Shown here one piece after another: positions 8,614 through 16,365 of a stretch of DNA of 36,869 nt; the stretch's first letter is position 1, and each line of letters opens with the position of its first letter. A model generated the notes under the pieces. It saw only the letters and a list, made by a program, of their open reading frames with translations, ran no database searches and was not told where the DNA came from. The position numbers were made by a program, and so were the translations under genes. The DNA comes from an uncultured Parvularculaceae bacterium. Its GTDB lineage: Bacteria; Pseudomonadota; Alphaproteobacteria; Caulobacterales; Parvularculaceae. The stretch lies in contig CALLPQ010000169.1 of the NCBI GenBank assembly GCA_938015425.1, positions 1 to 36,869 of the forward strand, given 5' to 3'.

Positions 8614-9324
8614 CTACCCTCTTGCCCCAAAAATGGCACTACCAATACGGACATGGCTAGCGCCTAATTTAGCGGCTATTTTATAATCGGCGCTCATTCC
8701 CATGCTGATCGTTTGCAATCCATAACGGTTGGCCAATTTATGCAGTAACGCAAAATGGGGTGCGGGGGCTTCATGTATGGGGGGGATACACATCATGCCC
8801 GCAATTGTCAGGCCATACTCGCTTTGGCATTGCCCCATAAACCTATCAACATCTTCGGGAAGTATGCCCGCTTTTTGCGGCTCCGCCCCCGTATTAATCT
8901 GCACCAATAAAACGGGATTACGGCCCTGTTTTTGAATTTCATCGCCGATGACCCGCGCCAATTTGGGGCGGTCTAGGGTTTCTATAACATCAAAAAGGGC
9001 AACAGCCTCTTTAGCCTTGTTTGATTGTAACGGGCCAATAAGGTGTAATTTTATGCCAGCATATTTATCTTTCAAGGACGGCCACTTCTCCATTGCCTCT
9101 TGGACACGGTTTTCACCAAAGGTTCGATGACCCGCTTCTAGGGCTGGCAAAATCGTTTCCACCTTATGTTTTTTACTAACAGCGGTAATCGTTACCCCAC
9201 CCCCGCGACCAGCAACCTTACATGCTTTGGTCAATTCTGCGGAAATACACTCAAGCGCTTGAGCGGGACCTAACAAAGGGTTAGAGCCGGAGGGGTTTTT
9301 GGGGGCTGGATTAATCTTCGACAT
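8614..9324 (-). CDS. YggS/PROSC-family pyridoxal-phosphate-binding protein
   Basis: PLP homeostasis protein (PLPBP family), 236 aa, single-domain TIM-barrel fold like the N-terminal part of alanine racemase. Features are ITAVSKKHKVETI, whose lysine is at the PLP-linking position (usually AVSKxxxxxxI), FGENRVQEAMEKW, LHLIGPLQSNKAKEAV, VLVQINTGAEPQKAGI, the GLTIAGMMCIPP strand, and the phosphate-binding end SMGMSADYKIAAKLGASHVRIGSAIFGAR. The family has no proven enzyme activity and buffers PLP. It is convergent with the L,D-transpeptidase gene and divergent from the ThiE-like gene. Confidence 0.94.
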   Translation of the reverse strand: MSKINPAPKNPSGSNPLLGPAQALECISAELTKACKVAGRGGGVTITAVSKKHKVETILPALEAGHRTFGENRVQEAMEKWPSLKDKYAGIKLHLIGPLQSNKAKEAVALFDVIETLDRPKLARVIGDEIQKQGRNPVLLVQINTGAEPQKAGILPEDVDRFMGQCQSEYGLTIAGMMCIPPIHEAPAPHFALLHKLANRYGLQTISMGMSADYKIAAKLGASHVRIGSAIFGARG

Positions 9325-9462
9325 AAGTAGACCAATAAATTATTAACAGTTTAAAGCCAGCCAAGTTAAGTCAGGGAAGCCTATTTACATAGAGGGTCGC
9401 CCATTTGTATAGAACAGGCCGAGTATAAGACAAGACATATCGGATCAATCGAGGAACACAAG

Positions 9463-9495
9463 ATGGCCCAAAAACTCATGTTAGCAGCGTCATGA
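9463..9495 (+). CDS. Ten-codon upstream ORF coupled to the ThiE-like gene
   Basis: Too short for the ORF track. ATG at 9463 follows a good Shine-Dalgarno (GAGGAA) and encodes MAQKLMLAAS before a TGA that overlaps the next gene's ATG (ATGA). The ThiE-like start has no strong ribosome-binding site of its own, so this small ORF may drive its translation by coupling or act as a leader peptide. Alternatively it is a relic of an ancestral upstream gene or an alternative start region. There is no direct evidence that it is translated. Confidence 0.4.
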   Translation: MAQKLMLAAS

Positions 9496-10190
9496 CAGAT
9501 AGTCTCAAGAATGTTCCCATAAACAAAAATGGCCATTTCAATCCCCCTTTGAAAAGCCCTGAATATTTGCTTAATCTACAATTAGCCGCCCAGAAACTAG
9601 CCCAATCTTGTTCATTAGAAGGGCCCGGTTTTTCACTGATAATGATGACCGATCTAGAGACGGTTAAAGACCCTCTATCCGTTATAAAAGCCTTACCATC
9701 TGGTTCTGCGGTACTATTTAGAGATTATTTCGCCTACAAAAGGATCCTTATAGCAAAAGAACTATGCTCGATATCCAAACAGCAAAAACACCCCTTTATT
9801 GTTGCAGGTGATATTAGCCTTGCACGCCAAGTCAGAGCGGATGGTCTTCACCTTCCCTCTCATTTAATTGCTAAAAAAGGGTATTGGCAAGACTTTAACG
9901 GCTTTATTAGCGCGGCTTGCCACACCATCGGGGAAGTCCGTCAAGCTTGTGATAATGGGGTGGATTTCATCCTTCTCTCCCCCCTCTTTCCAACCGCCTC
10001 CCACAAGGGTGAACCTTCTCTCGGACCTAGGCAGTTTTCAGCCCTTGCCGCCGCCTCCAACGTGCCCGTCTTCGCCTTAGGGGGCATTGGGCCCCAAACC
10101 CTAAATCGATTATCAGAGATTAGCGGGAAGAATATTGCCGGGTTCGCTGCCATTTCAGCTTTCAAGGGCCCTACATCACCAACCCGATAA
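9492..10190 (+). CDS. Thiamine-phosphate synthase-like (ThiE/TenI family) protein
   Basis: TIM-barrel protein of 232 aa. It matches ThiE/TenI in the C-terminal half: VAGDISLARQVRADGLHLPSHL, FISAACHTIGEVRQA, DFILLSPLFPTASHKGEPSLG and VPVFALGGIGPQTL, the last being the phosphate-binding turn. True ThiE usually has HLGQ(E/S)D where this has HLPS, so its specificity is uncertain. It may be a TenI-like or lineage-specific member rather than the pathway enzyme. No other thiamine gene is nearby. The start overlaps the stop of a 10-codon upstream ORF. Confidence 0.82.
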   Translation: MTDSLKNVPINKNGHFNPPLKSPEYLLNLQLAAQKLAQSCSLEGPGFSLIMMTDLETVKDPLSVIKALPSGSAVLFRDYFAYKRILIAKELCSISKQQKHPFIVAGDISLARQVRADGLHLPSHLIAKKGYWQDFNGFISAACHTIGEVRQACDNGVDFILLSPLFPTASHKGEPSLGPRQFSALAAASNVPVFALGGIGPQTLNRLSEISGKNIAGFAAISAFKGPTSPTR

Positions 10191-10361
10191 TTTAGTCTAA
10201 TCAATCCTTGTTATTAGCCTTTTGGGCACGGTTTATTGGCCCATCAGGGCAAAATTACCAATCTGTTAACCATAATCAGTTTAGATAATGGCAATCCCCT
10301 GAAACAAGGTGTTCACACACCAACAGGGTAAAATTGGATAAAGCAGGAAAGTTGACTGGTC

Positions 10362-11789
10362 ATGCGCCGAGTAGAATTTCGCCGACCCATTATTGGCCGT
10401 TTATTATGGGGATGGATAGGGTTTGCGGGCTTTTTACTGTGTGGGGCAGGATGGTTAATCGTTGACCAAGCCAACAAGCCCAAGATTGGCACGATCGCTC
10501 TTAATATTGATGAAAATGCAACGCGCCTTGCTTTGCCTGAAAACGCAAACGTCAAACCTGAATTACGTTTATCACCCCCCGAAGGGGCCGTTTTTGCGTC
10601 AACTACCAGTCCGACCCTTGCATCTTCAAAACATAACGAAGCTTCCAATTCTGGTTCTGCCCTAAGAAGAGGCCCAAGCACAGTTTTGGTTTCAGATCAT
10701 AACAGTGAAATATCCGGACCTAAAACCTACATCATTAACGATGAAAATAGTGACACTGAAACTAATAGTGATGAGGACGATTTTATAGATAGATCATCAC
10801 CCTATATATCAACGTTTGATGGCACCAATCTTGATACGGAAGAGTTAACCGGTGAAGGTCCGGCATTTGAAGATAATTCAGCAGAAGACAACCCTGAAGA
10901 AGACAATCCCGGGGAGTTAGTCATCACCATTGACGGGGTCAGTATTGATGAAAAAAAACCGGGAAAGTCACGAGCCGTCCGAAAAGAAGTGATCAAGCCT
11001 CTCAAACAGCCCCTCTCCTCGCTTACGCAAACCACCCAATATGGCGATATCCCTAAAATCGACAATCAGGGGCGGCGTGCGTCAAATTATTATGCAAAAC
11101 CTCACACTCTCAACACCGAGAAAAAGCAGGTTGCTTTCGTCGTAAGCGGCTTAGGCCTAAACGCAGAGCTAACCGAATTTGCCATTGAAGCCTTACCGGG
11201 CAAGATCACCCTTGCTTTTGCTCCCTATGCTGAGGACCTTGATATATGGACAAAAAAAGCCCGCGCGAATGGCCATGAAGTCATTATTGAAATTCCGATG
11301 GAAGGTTATGGCCCCAACGCCGCCCAACGCATTGGCCCCGCCGGATTATTAACAACCCATAGCGAGCCGGAAAACAACCAACGGCTAGACTGGATATTGT
11401 CACGAACAAAAGGGTATTTTGCGGTAACCAACTATCAGGGGGGGCGGTTTTCGGCGGATGAAAAAGTCATGGCACCCGTTATTAAAAGGCTGATGTCCCT
11501 AGGTCTTGCCTATATTGATGATACGGGCGCAGCAACAAAACCGACCCGTTCTGCATTGCTGGCCAAATCGCGGATTATTTCCCCTGCACAAGGAAGCGCA
11601 AATTCCACCAAGATGAAAACCGACCTTGCGAACTTACGCCAATTTGCCCTTGCGGAAGGACAGGCCATCGGCAAAATAATTGCCTCGCGTGCCAGCATTA
11701 CCATTTTGGATTTATATCTGGACGAATTAGAAGATGAAGAGATAGAGCTTGCGCCTGCTTCCGCGCTTCTTTATGCGAATAGCCAATAG
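10362..11789 (+). CDS. Divergent polysaccharide deacetylase family protein (YibQ-like)
   Basis: 475-aa protein with one N-terminal transmembrane helix (residues about 13-33), a long acidic low-complexity stretch (about 35-200) rich in Asp/Glu/Asn/Ser, and a C-terminal divergent polysaccharide deacetylase domain beginning VAFVVSGLGL near residue 248. Conserved family blocks include LAFAPYAEDL, GHEVIIEIPMEGYG, TNYQGGRF and GLAYIDDTGA. Metal-binding residues common in related deacetylases (Asp in the first strand, His in a NHMG-like block) are replaced here by S-G and Y-Q, so it may not be a working deacetylase. In many alphaproteobacteria this family sits after ctpA and before rppH. Here rppH follows but ctpA is missing upstream. 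Confidence 0.88.
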   Translation: MRRVEFRRPIIGRLLWGWIGFAGFLLCGAGWLIVDQANKPKIGTIALNIDENATRLALPENANVKPELRLSPPEGAVFASTTSPTLASSKHNEASNSGSALRRGPSTVLVSDHNSEISGPKTYIINDENSDTETNSDEDDFIDRSSPYISTFDGTNLDTEELTGEGPAFEDNSAEDNPEEDNPGELVITIDGVSIDEKKPGKSRAVRKEVIKPLKQPLSSLTQTTQYGDIPKIDNQGRRASNYYAKPHTLNTEKKQVAFVVSGLGLNAELTEFAIEALPGKITLAFAPYAEDLDIWTKKARANGHEVIIEIPMEGYGPNAAQRIGPAGLLTTHSEPENNQRLDWILSRTKGYFAVTNYQGGRFSADEKVMAPVIKRLMSLGLAYIDDTGAATKPTRSALLAKSRIISPAQGSANSTKMKTDLANLRQFALAEGQAIGKIIASRASITILDLYLDELEDEEIELAPASALLYANSQ

Positions 11790-11880
11790 ATGAATCCAAC
11801 GATTGAATTTAAACGCCCTAAAACTGCCATTATAGTTGCGCGTTACCCCTGCCAAATTCCCGCCAAAACATAGGCCAACA

Positions 11881-12405
11881 ATGTTGCTATCCAAGAAACT
11901 CACCAAACATTATCGCCCTAATATGGGGATTATGCTTTTTAACAAAGAAGGTAAAGTCTGGCTTGGACGACGACTTGCGGGGTTTGATGCTCTGGATCCG
12001 GAGAGTTTTACGGACGGGTTCCGGTGGCAGATGCCGCAAGGCGGTATTGATAAAGGGGAAAACTATAAGGAAGCAGCCTATCGGGAACTCAAAGAAGAAA
12101 CGGGTGTGTATAACGCTTCATTAATCATGGTTACACCGGGGTGGTTGGCTTATGATTTCCCCCCCGAATATAAAAAACGCAAATGGCGCGGCCAACGCCA
12201 GAAGTGGGCTGTGATGGCTTTTACCGGTGATGAAAGCGAGATTGATTTAACCGCTGATGACCATCAGGAATTTGACGCATGGCGATGGGAAGAGCTTGAA
12301 AACCTGCCCGACTTGATTGTGCCTTTTAAAAAAGAAATCTACCAAGAGCTTGTCGACACTATACTACCCATTAGAGATTATATCTTGGCGAGACCACCAG
12401 CTTAG
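11881..12405 (+). CDS. rppH: RNA pyrophosphohydrolase RppH (Nudix)
   Basis: Nudix hydrolase that removes pyrophosphate from 5'-triphosphorylated RNA and so triggers mRNA decay. The Nudix box GGIDKGENYKEAAYRELKEETGV is complete (G, E, RELKEE, G). Around it are the RppH-typical YRPNMGIMLFN, FRWQMPQGG, RKWRGQRQKW and FDAWRWEELENLPDLIVPFKKEIY. The track starts at a TTG (11836). The first in-frame ATG is at 11881, giving 174 aa, closer to the family norm, though neither start has a convincing Shine-Dalgarno. It follows the divergent deacetylase gene, as in other alphaproteobacteria. Confidence 0.94.
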   Translation: MLLSKKLTKHYRPNMGIMLFNKEGKVWLGRRLAGFDALDPESFTDGFRWQMPQGGIDKGENYKEAAYRELKEETGVYNASLIMVTPGWLAYDFPPEYKKRKWRGQRQKWAVMAFTGDESEIDLTADDHQEFDAWRWEELENLPDLIVPFKKEIYQELVDTILPIRDYILARPPA

Positions 12406-12418
12406 CATTACCTATTGC

Positions 12419-12868
12419 CTAAATGATCCTCTTGATACGGGGGAACTTGCTTTAGGTATGGCAGTCGCTAATCCATCTCGTTCTTTTGGACGTGCGCTTG
12501 GAAATGGACTTATCACAAATTAATTTAGAGGTAGTGCTACGACACGTGCAGCGGGACGCAATGGCACAAGAGCCGAGAGGGTTGGGGTTATAGGAGGTTC
12601 CGCTATTTTGGGTGGGGTGACATTTACAAGTATTCAGAGGGGGCAAGCAATGATAGCTCTTACTAACTTTGATAATCAGCTGTCTTCTGCCGGTTTATCG
12701 CTAAATATTGTACCGATCAGTGCATTAACTTCCTTGGGTCGATCAGCTGCCGTTGGCTCTGAATTTGATTTTAGTTTGAGAACTGGTATTTTGACCGTTG
12801 GGTCTAATTTAGGAACTGAAAATGTGAATGTGGTCTTTTCACAACAAATTTTTGCCCCCTTTCCTTAG
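12419..12868 (+). pseudogene. Coding-like frame broken by an in-frame TAA; possible gene remnant
   Basis: Two track ORFs (12317-12523 and 12608-12868) lie in the same reading frame with one TAA (12521-12523) between them. Read through that stop, the frame looks like real protein: GELALGMAVANPSRSFG, then after the stop FRGSATTRAAGRNGTRAERVG, VIGGSAILGGVTF and SAGLSLNIVPISALTSLGRS, ending FAPFP. I cannot assign a family. The Gly/Ala/Ser/Arg-rich first part followed by a compact end is reminiscent of the tail of a longer surface or toxin-type protein whose front part is gone. The downstream part could also be a short live gene from TTG 12608 or ATG 12650. Confidence 0.45.
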
Positions 12869-12897
12869 GGTTTATTTAACAACTAGAAACTGAGAAA

Positions 12898-13095
12898 ATG
12901 GAAAAACTTTGGATAAAATATTTAGACTTCATTCATGGCTGTTTTTTTTATGCTAGTATTTTTTTTATACCAGATTTGATAATTTCTATTTTATATAAAA
13001 AAGAACCCTTTGCTTATGGATCATTATTTTTTATACTTTTAGTTCTAACAACGATATCAAAAGTAATTTTAAATCGTCTTAACGATCAAAAGTAG
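12898..13095 (+). CDS. Small AT-rich two-helix membrane protein, function unknown
   Basis: 65-aa ORF with two predicted membrane helices (HGCFFYASIFFIPDLIISIL and YGSLFFILLVLTTISKVIL) joined by a short charged loop, and charged ends. Its DNA is strikingly AT-rich compared with neighbours, suggesting later acquisition. It starts 29 bases after the stop of the broken ORF. Small membrane proteins directly after toxin-like C-terminal ORFs are often immunity proteins, but I recognise no homologue and this is inference from position only. The ribosome-binding site (GAG close to the ATG) is weak. Confidence 0.5.
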   Translation: MEKLWIKYLDFIHGCFFYASIFFIPDLIISILYKKEPFAYGSLFFILLVLTTISKVILNRLNDQK

Positions 13096-13154
13096 TAAGT
13101 CGCAACTGTGTATATCAGGTATTTCTCACCTCAATAAACCGATCTTCCCTCATC

Positions 13155-13499
13155 ATGGCGTTTATCTGGGTTAGCGGTATGCAAAAAATTGTTGATAGCC
13201 GAGGTTTTGCCTGCCCCCTTCCCGTTATTCAGATGGAGGCGGCTCTGCGCCACCTTAATCATGGGGAAAGCCTATTGGTCTTGGCGGATGATCCCATCGC
13301 AATGATTGATATCCCCCATTTCTGCCAAGAAGGCGGCCATACCGCCCAAAAACTATCCCTCTTGGAGCTCGAGCGAACCCTAAAATCAGAAAATCCGGCC
13401 TACTATTCAAACATATTTCCCCTTAAGAAGAGGGATATTTGCGTTTTTATGGTCACAGCTGGCCGGAAAACACCCTTCATTCCCCCAAAAACACCATAA
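13155..13499 (+). CDS. TusA/SirA-like sulfur-carrier protein
   Basis: TusA-family protein with a two-layer alpha/beta fold of about 75 residues. It shows VDSRGFACPLPVIQMEAAL, with the sulfur-accepting cysteine in the CPxP motif, then LLVLADDPIAMIDIPHFCQEGGH. TusA proteins relay persulfide sulfur to tRNA thiolation or other acceptors. The family usually ends about 30 residues earlier; here a tail (about residues 80-114) with KKRDICVFMVTAGRKTP follows. The N-terminus is also longer: ATG 13155 gives MAFIWVSG before the conserved MQKIVDSRG, and ATG 13179 is an alternative start. Confidence 0.85.
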   Translation: MAFIWVSGMQKIVDSRGFACPLPVIQMEAALRHLNHGESLLVLADDPIAMIDIPHFCQEGGHTAQKLSLLELERTLKSENPAYYSNIFPLKKRDICVFMVTAGRKTPFIPPKTP

Positions 13500-13831
13500 A
13501 TTTGCTTAATAACTGTCTCATTATGGGATGAATATTTGTGCATAACAGGTTCTAATGATAGCCTATCACAAGCTGCCTATTGATTATGGGCCTATAGAGT
13601 GCTTGTCTGTTTATTAACCAAGTTTAAAAAACTATTAAATTTGGTAGTTTGAGCAAATAAAGGCAGATTGGCTATCTTGGATTAGCTATCTTGGTAAGAG
13701 TAACAATATTGGGTAAAAATACCCGATATTGGGTTTGAGTTAGAATCTGATTGAGTAGAATCCACACTATCGGATTTTGGACTTTATATTTTAAAAGCTC
13801 GACTTTTGTTGGAAATTGGGGAGCTAAGTTA
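13500..13831. promoter_or_regulatory. 332-base gene-free leader with short direct repeats
   Basis: No gene is seen here. The right half carries three sets of short repeats: ATTGGCTATCTTGG/ATTAGCTATCTTGG in tandem (13667-13694), ATATTGGGT twice at a 20-base interval (13706-13714 and 13726-13734) with a GGGTA/TACCC hairpin between, and GAGTTAGAATC/GAGTAGAATC (about 13736-13761). Their position just upstream of the Sel1/beta-helix gene pair suggests regulator binding or a structured leader. No clean -35/-10 pair was recognised. Confidence 0.4.
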
Positions 13832-15151
13832 ATGGGATACGGGGTTATGAAAAACCATACTAATCTTAAAAATAGGGCCAAAGCAGCCGTTGCAGGGTTA
13901 GCATTAATAACAGGTGCCACACTCGCAACAGCGACACCAGCCTATGCTGATTATAATGAAGGTTTACAGGCCTATATTGCCGGGCAATATGAAAAATCCA
14001 TCGACACGTGGACACGGTATGCCCTGGCTGGTGATGTCAGATCAAAAAAGGTTCTGGGCGATATCTATTCCGGCAAAGCGCTGGAAAATGTTGGCGATGC
14101 AGCCATACCAATTGATAAACTACCCATAGATTATGTGCAGTCATTAACATGGTACACATTAGCGGCCTATCACAATTTCTCGTCATTCCAGCAACCCAGC
14201 ACCTTGGAAGTGAATGATAAAATTATCGCTGAACAGCGTTTACCTGATATCCGTATGCGTATGAGTTCTGCCGATGTGATCAAAGCTGAAAAACGCGTTG
14301 CCCAGAAGTTTGAATCCGGCAGCCCTTATGATCTTTATAATCTCGGCTTTATGTTTCAACGCGGTGCCGGCCTTAAAAAAGATAATGTGCGGGCCTTACA
14401 AATGTTTGCACTGGCCAAGGCCAGAGGCGTTGGTGAAGCCAGTGAGGCTTATGAGCGTCTTGAAGTCTTAATGACACCCTCGGAAAAGAAACGCGCTGCA
14501 GAACTCATTGAAGTATGGCAGCCGCCTTTGCCGCTAGAGTTCACAGGCACAACAAAACAACAAGAAGAGTTGGATAAAGCCCGTAGAGAGCTTAATGAAA
14601 TCAAACGGGCTCAAGCCCTTGAAAAAGTGGCTGATATTGATGTTGAACTTATTCAACGCTCCCTTAACGCCCTTGGCTTTAGAGCGGGCGCTGTTGATAA
14701 CGAACTAGGGCCAGGCACAAGAGCTGCCATCCGGCGTTATCAATATTCTACTGTGGCGCGGAACCCGCAAATGACAGAAGAAGAAAAGCGCTCCATCGTT
14801 ACGGGGACATTATCTGCCTTGCAAACGGTTTCTCTGTTCCAAGAGGCCGCCAGAAATCAACACCCCATGTCACAATATGTATATGGTATCATGCATGTTG
14901 GTGGCATCGGCGTAGAACGCAACGGCGCGATTGCAGTTGAATGGCTGGAGAAAGCCGCAAATCAAAACCTTGCGATTGCCCATAACGGTCTTGGGGTGAT
15001 CTTTAGAGAAGGCACAACAGGGCTAAACGAGGTTACGCCAAACCAGAGTAAATCGGCGTTCCATTTCGCAAAAGCGGCAGCTCTTGGCTATAAACCGGCA
15101 AACAAATCGCTCGAAAAGCTTAGCTTTGAATCACCGCGTGATAATCAGTAA
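13832..15151 (+). CDS. Secreted Sel1-repeat protein with a peptidoglycan-binding domain
   Basis: About 439-aa exported protein. A signal peptide (KAAVAGLALITGATLATATPAYA, cut after AYA) is followed by TPR/Sel1-like repeats (DYNEGLQAYIAGQYEKSIDTW; YNLGFMFQRGAGLKKDNVRAL), a peptidoglycan-binding_1 domain (IDVELIQRSLNALGFRAGAVDNELGPGTRAAIRRYQ) and two more Sel1 repeats (YGIMHVGGIGVERNGAIAVEWLEKAA; NGLGVIFREG...). Sel1 repeats mediate protein contacts, and the PG domain places it on the cell wall in the periplasm. The track start is a TTG. ATG 13832 is preferred because GGGGAG lies eight bases before it; ATG 13847 is an alternative. The beta-helix gene follows with an 11-base gap, so they form an operon. 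Confidence 0.85.
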   Translation: MGYGVMKNHTNLKNRAKAAVAGLALITGATLATATPAYADYNEGLQAYIAGQYEKSIDTWTRYALAGDVRSKKVLGDIYSGKALENVGDAAIPIDKLPIDYVQSLTWYTLAAYHNFSSFQQPSTLEVNDKIIAEQRLPDIRMRMSSADVIKAEKRVAQKFESGSPYDLYNLGFMFQRGAGLKKDNVRALQMFALAKARGVGEASEAYERLEVLMTPSEKKRAAELIEVWQPPLPLEFTGTTKQQEELDKARRELNEIKRAQALEKVADIDVELIQRSLNALGFRAGAVDNELGPGTRAAIRRYQYSTVARNPQMTEEEKRSIVTGTLSALQTVSLFQEAARNQHPMSQYVYGIMHVGGIGVERNGAIAVEWLEKAANQNLAIAHNGLGVIFREGTTGLNEVTPNQSKSAFHFAKAAALGYKPANKSLEKLSFESPRDNQ

Positions 15152-15162
15152 AGGGAATGGTG

Positions 15163-16230
15163 ATGACTTATAAAATTAAAACCTTAGCCATATGCGGAAT
15201 TTCTGCACTTACACTATCTTCGATTGCCCAAGCGCAAACTCTTGATGGGAGATTCCCCATTCGAGAGCCCGGCGCTAAAGCCAGCGCAAGCGGTCCAGCC
15301 AAAGGTAAGCCAGACAAGGAAGAAGAAGGCCCGCTACAAATTATTGTAGATGCCAATGGCATTGGTCCCTATACCTCAATCAATCAAGCCATTAAAGATG
15401 TGGCCGTTGGCGGTATTATTTACGTTCAACACGGTGTTTATAATGAAAGCATCAACCTCACGAAATCTGTTTCTATCCAAGGAGACAGAGGGCCAGGATC
15501 AGGCGTTGAAATCAACGCACCGATGAACCAGCCTTGTTTGCGGTTTGCACCAAAAGATGGGGCATCCCATGCTGTGGTTGCCAATGTTAAATTTTATTCA
15601 AAAATAAATTCAGGGGCAAACGCGTGCGTCAATGTTATGGGCGGTGTGTTCACCTTGAAAGAAAGTGACGTCCTTGGTAGTGGCGTGCGTCCCTCCGTTA
15701 AAATTTCTGGCGGCACGGTTATGCTGGAAAAAAACAATATCGCAGCAGGATCAGAGGGCATTTTTGTAGAACAGGCCCATAGTCTTTCTCAAAGCTTTAT
15801 CATTGATAACCATATCAACCGGAACAAGATCGGCGTCGATATTGCCTCTGGTAGTCGGGCTGACGTGGTGATTGCGGGGAACGAGATTTTTGATAATCTT
15901 GATAGCGGCGTTAAATCATCTGGTTATGGCGGCGCAAAACTTATTGGTAATAAGATACGCAACAATAAAGGCTCGGGTATTATTCTAGACAAATATTCCA
16001 AGCTCTCTCTCATCCGTCACAATGATATTTTGCAAAACGCTGGTGATGGTGTGGCGATTCCTTTTGGGGCTAATTCTATCATTGAAGATAATGATATTGT
16101 TGGGAATAGCGGCCTAAGCATTTATGTGCGGGACGGACTATTACCTAAAGTCACAAATAACTTTATTGATAATAATGATGGCGATAAGCCAAGGAAAAAA
16201 CGCCGCCGCAATAAAAAGCGACGTAACTAA
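15163..16230 (+). CDS. Secreted right-handed parallel beta-helix protein with polybasic C-terminus
   Basis: About 355 aa. A signal peptide (IKTLAICGISALTLSSIAQAQ) precedes a pectin-lyase-like fold: IIVDANGIGPYTSINQAIKDV and GGIIYVQHGVYNESINLTKSVSIQGD mark the first coils, then repeated N-rich turns (IIDNHINRNKIGVDIASGSR, VVIAGNEIFDNLDSGVKSS, LIGNKIRNNKGSGIIL, IEDNDIVGNSGLSIYV). Such folds bind or cleave polysaccharides; no catalytic set is recognisable. The last 14 residues are mostly Lys/Arg (KPRKKRRRNKKRRN), unusual for an exported protein. The ATG at 15163 is chosen over 15157 because AAGGG is properly spaced from it. It is the second gene of the Sel1/beta-helix unit and ends before a strong terminator. 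Confidence 0.85.
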   Translation: MTYKIKTLAICGISALTLSSIAQAQTLDGRFPIREPGAKASASGPAKGKPDKEEEGPLQIIVDANGIGPYTSINQAIKDVAVGGIIYVQHGVYNESINLTKSVSIQGDRGPGSGVEINAPMNQPCLRFAPKDGASHAVVANVKFYSKINSGANACVNVMGGVFTLKESDVLGSGVRPSVKISGGTVMLEKNNIAAGSEGIFVEQAHSLSQSFIIDNHINRNKIGVDIASGSRADVVIAGNEIFDNLDSGVKSSGYGGAKLIGNKIRNNKGSGIILDKYSKLSLIRHNDILQNAGDGVAIPFGANSIIEDNDIVGNSGLSIYVRDGLLPKVTNNFIDNNDGDKPRKKRRRNKKRRN

Positions 16231-16279
16231 TTGCAATAATTAATTGCAGTAATTGATCGCATCAACACCGTTGATACAA

Positions 16280-16313
16280 AAACCCTCCAATAGAGATATT
16301 GGAGGGTTTTTTT
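16280..16313 (+). terminator. Rho-independent terminator after the Sel1/beta-helix operon
   Basis: AACCCTCCAAT and ATTGGAGGGTT form an 11-bp perfect stem with a 6-base loop (AGAGAT), followed by a run of T. The other strand also has a T run after the stem, so it can stop transcription of the convergent minus-strand gene as well. Confidence 0.92.
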
Positions 16314-16365
16314 ACTGCTCATAATATGATTGCGCCGCTATCACAATAGTTTTACCGCTCGGCCT

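Noticed and set aside
12419-13095. Insertion sequence or prophage remnant
   Set aside because: No transposase, integrase, terminal inverted repeats or target-site duplication could be seen around the odd segment.
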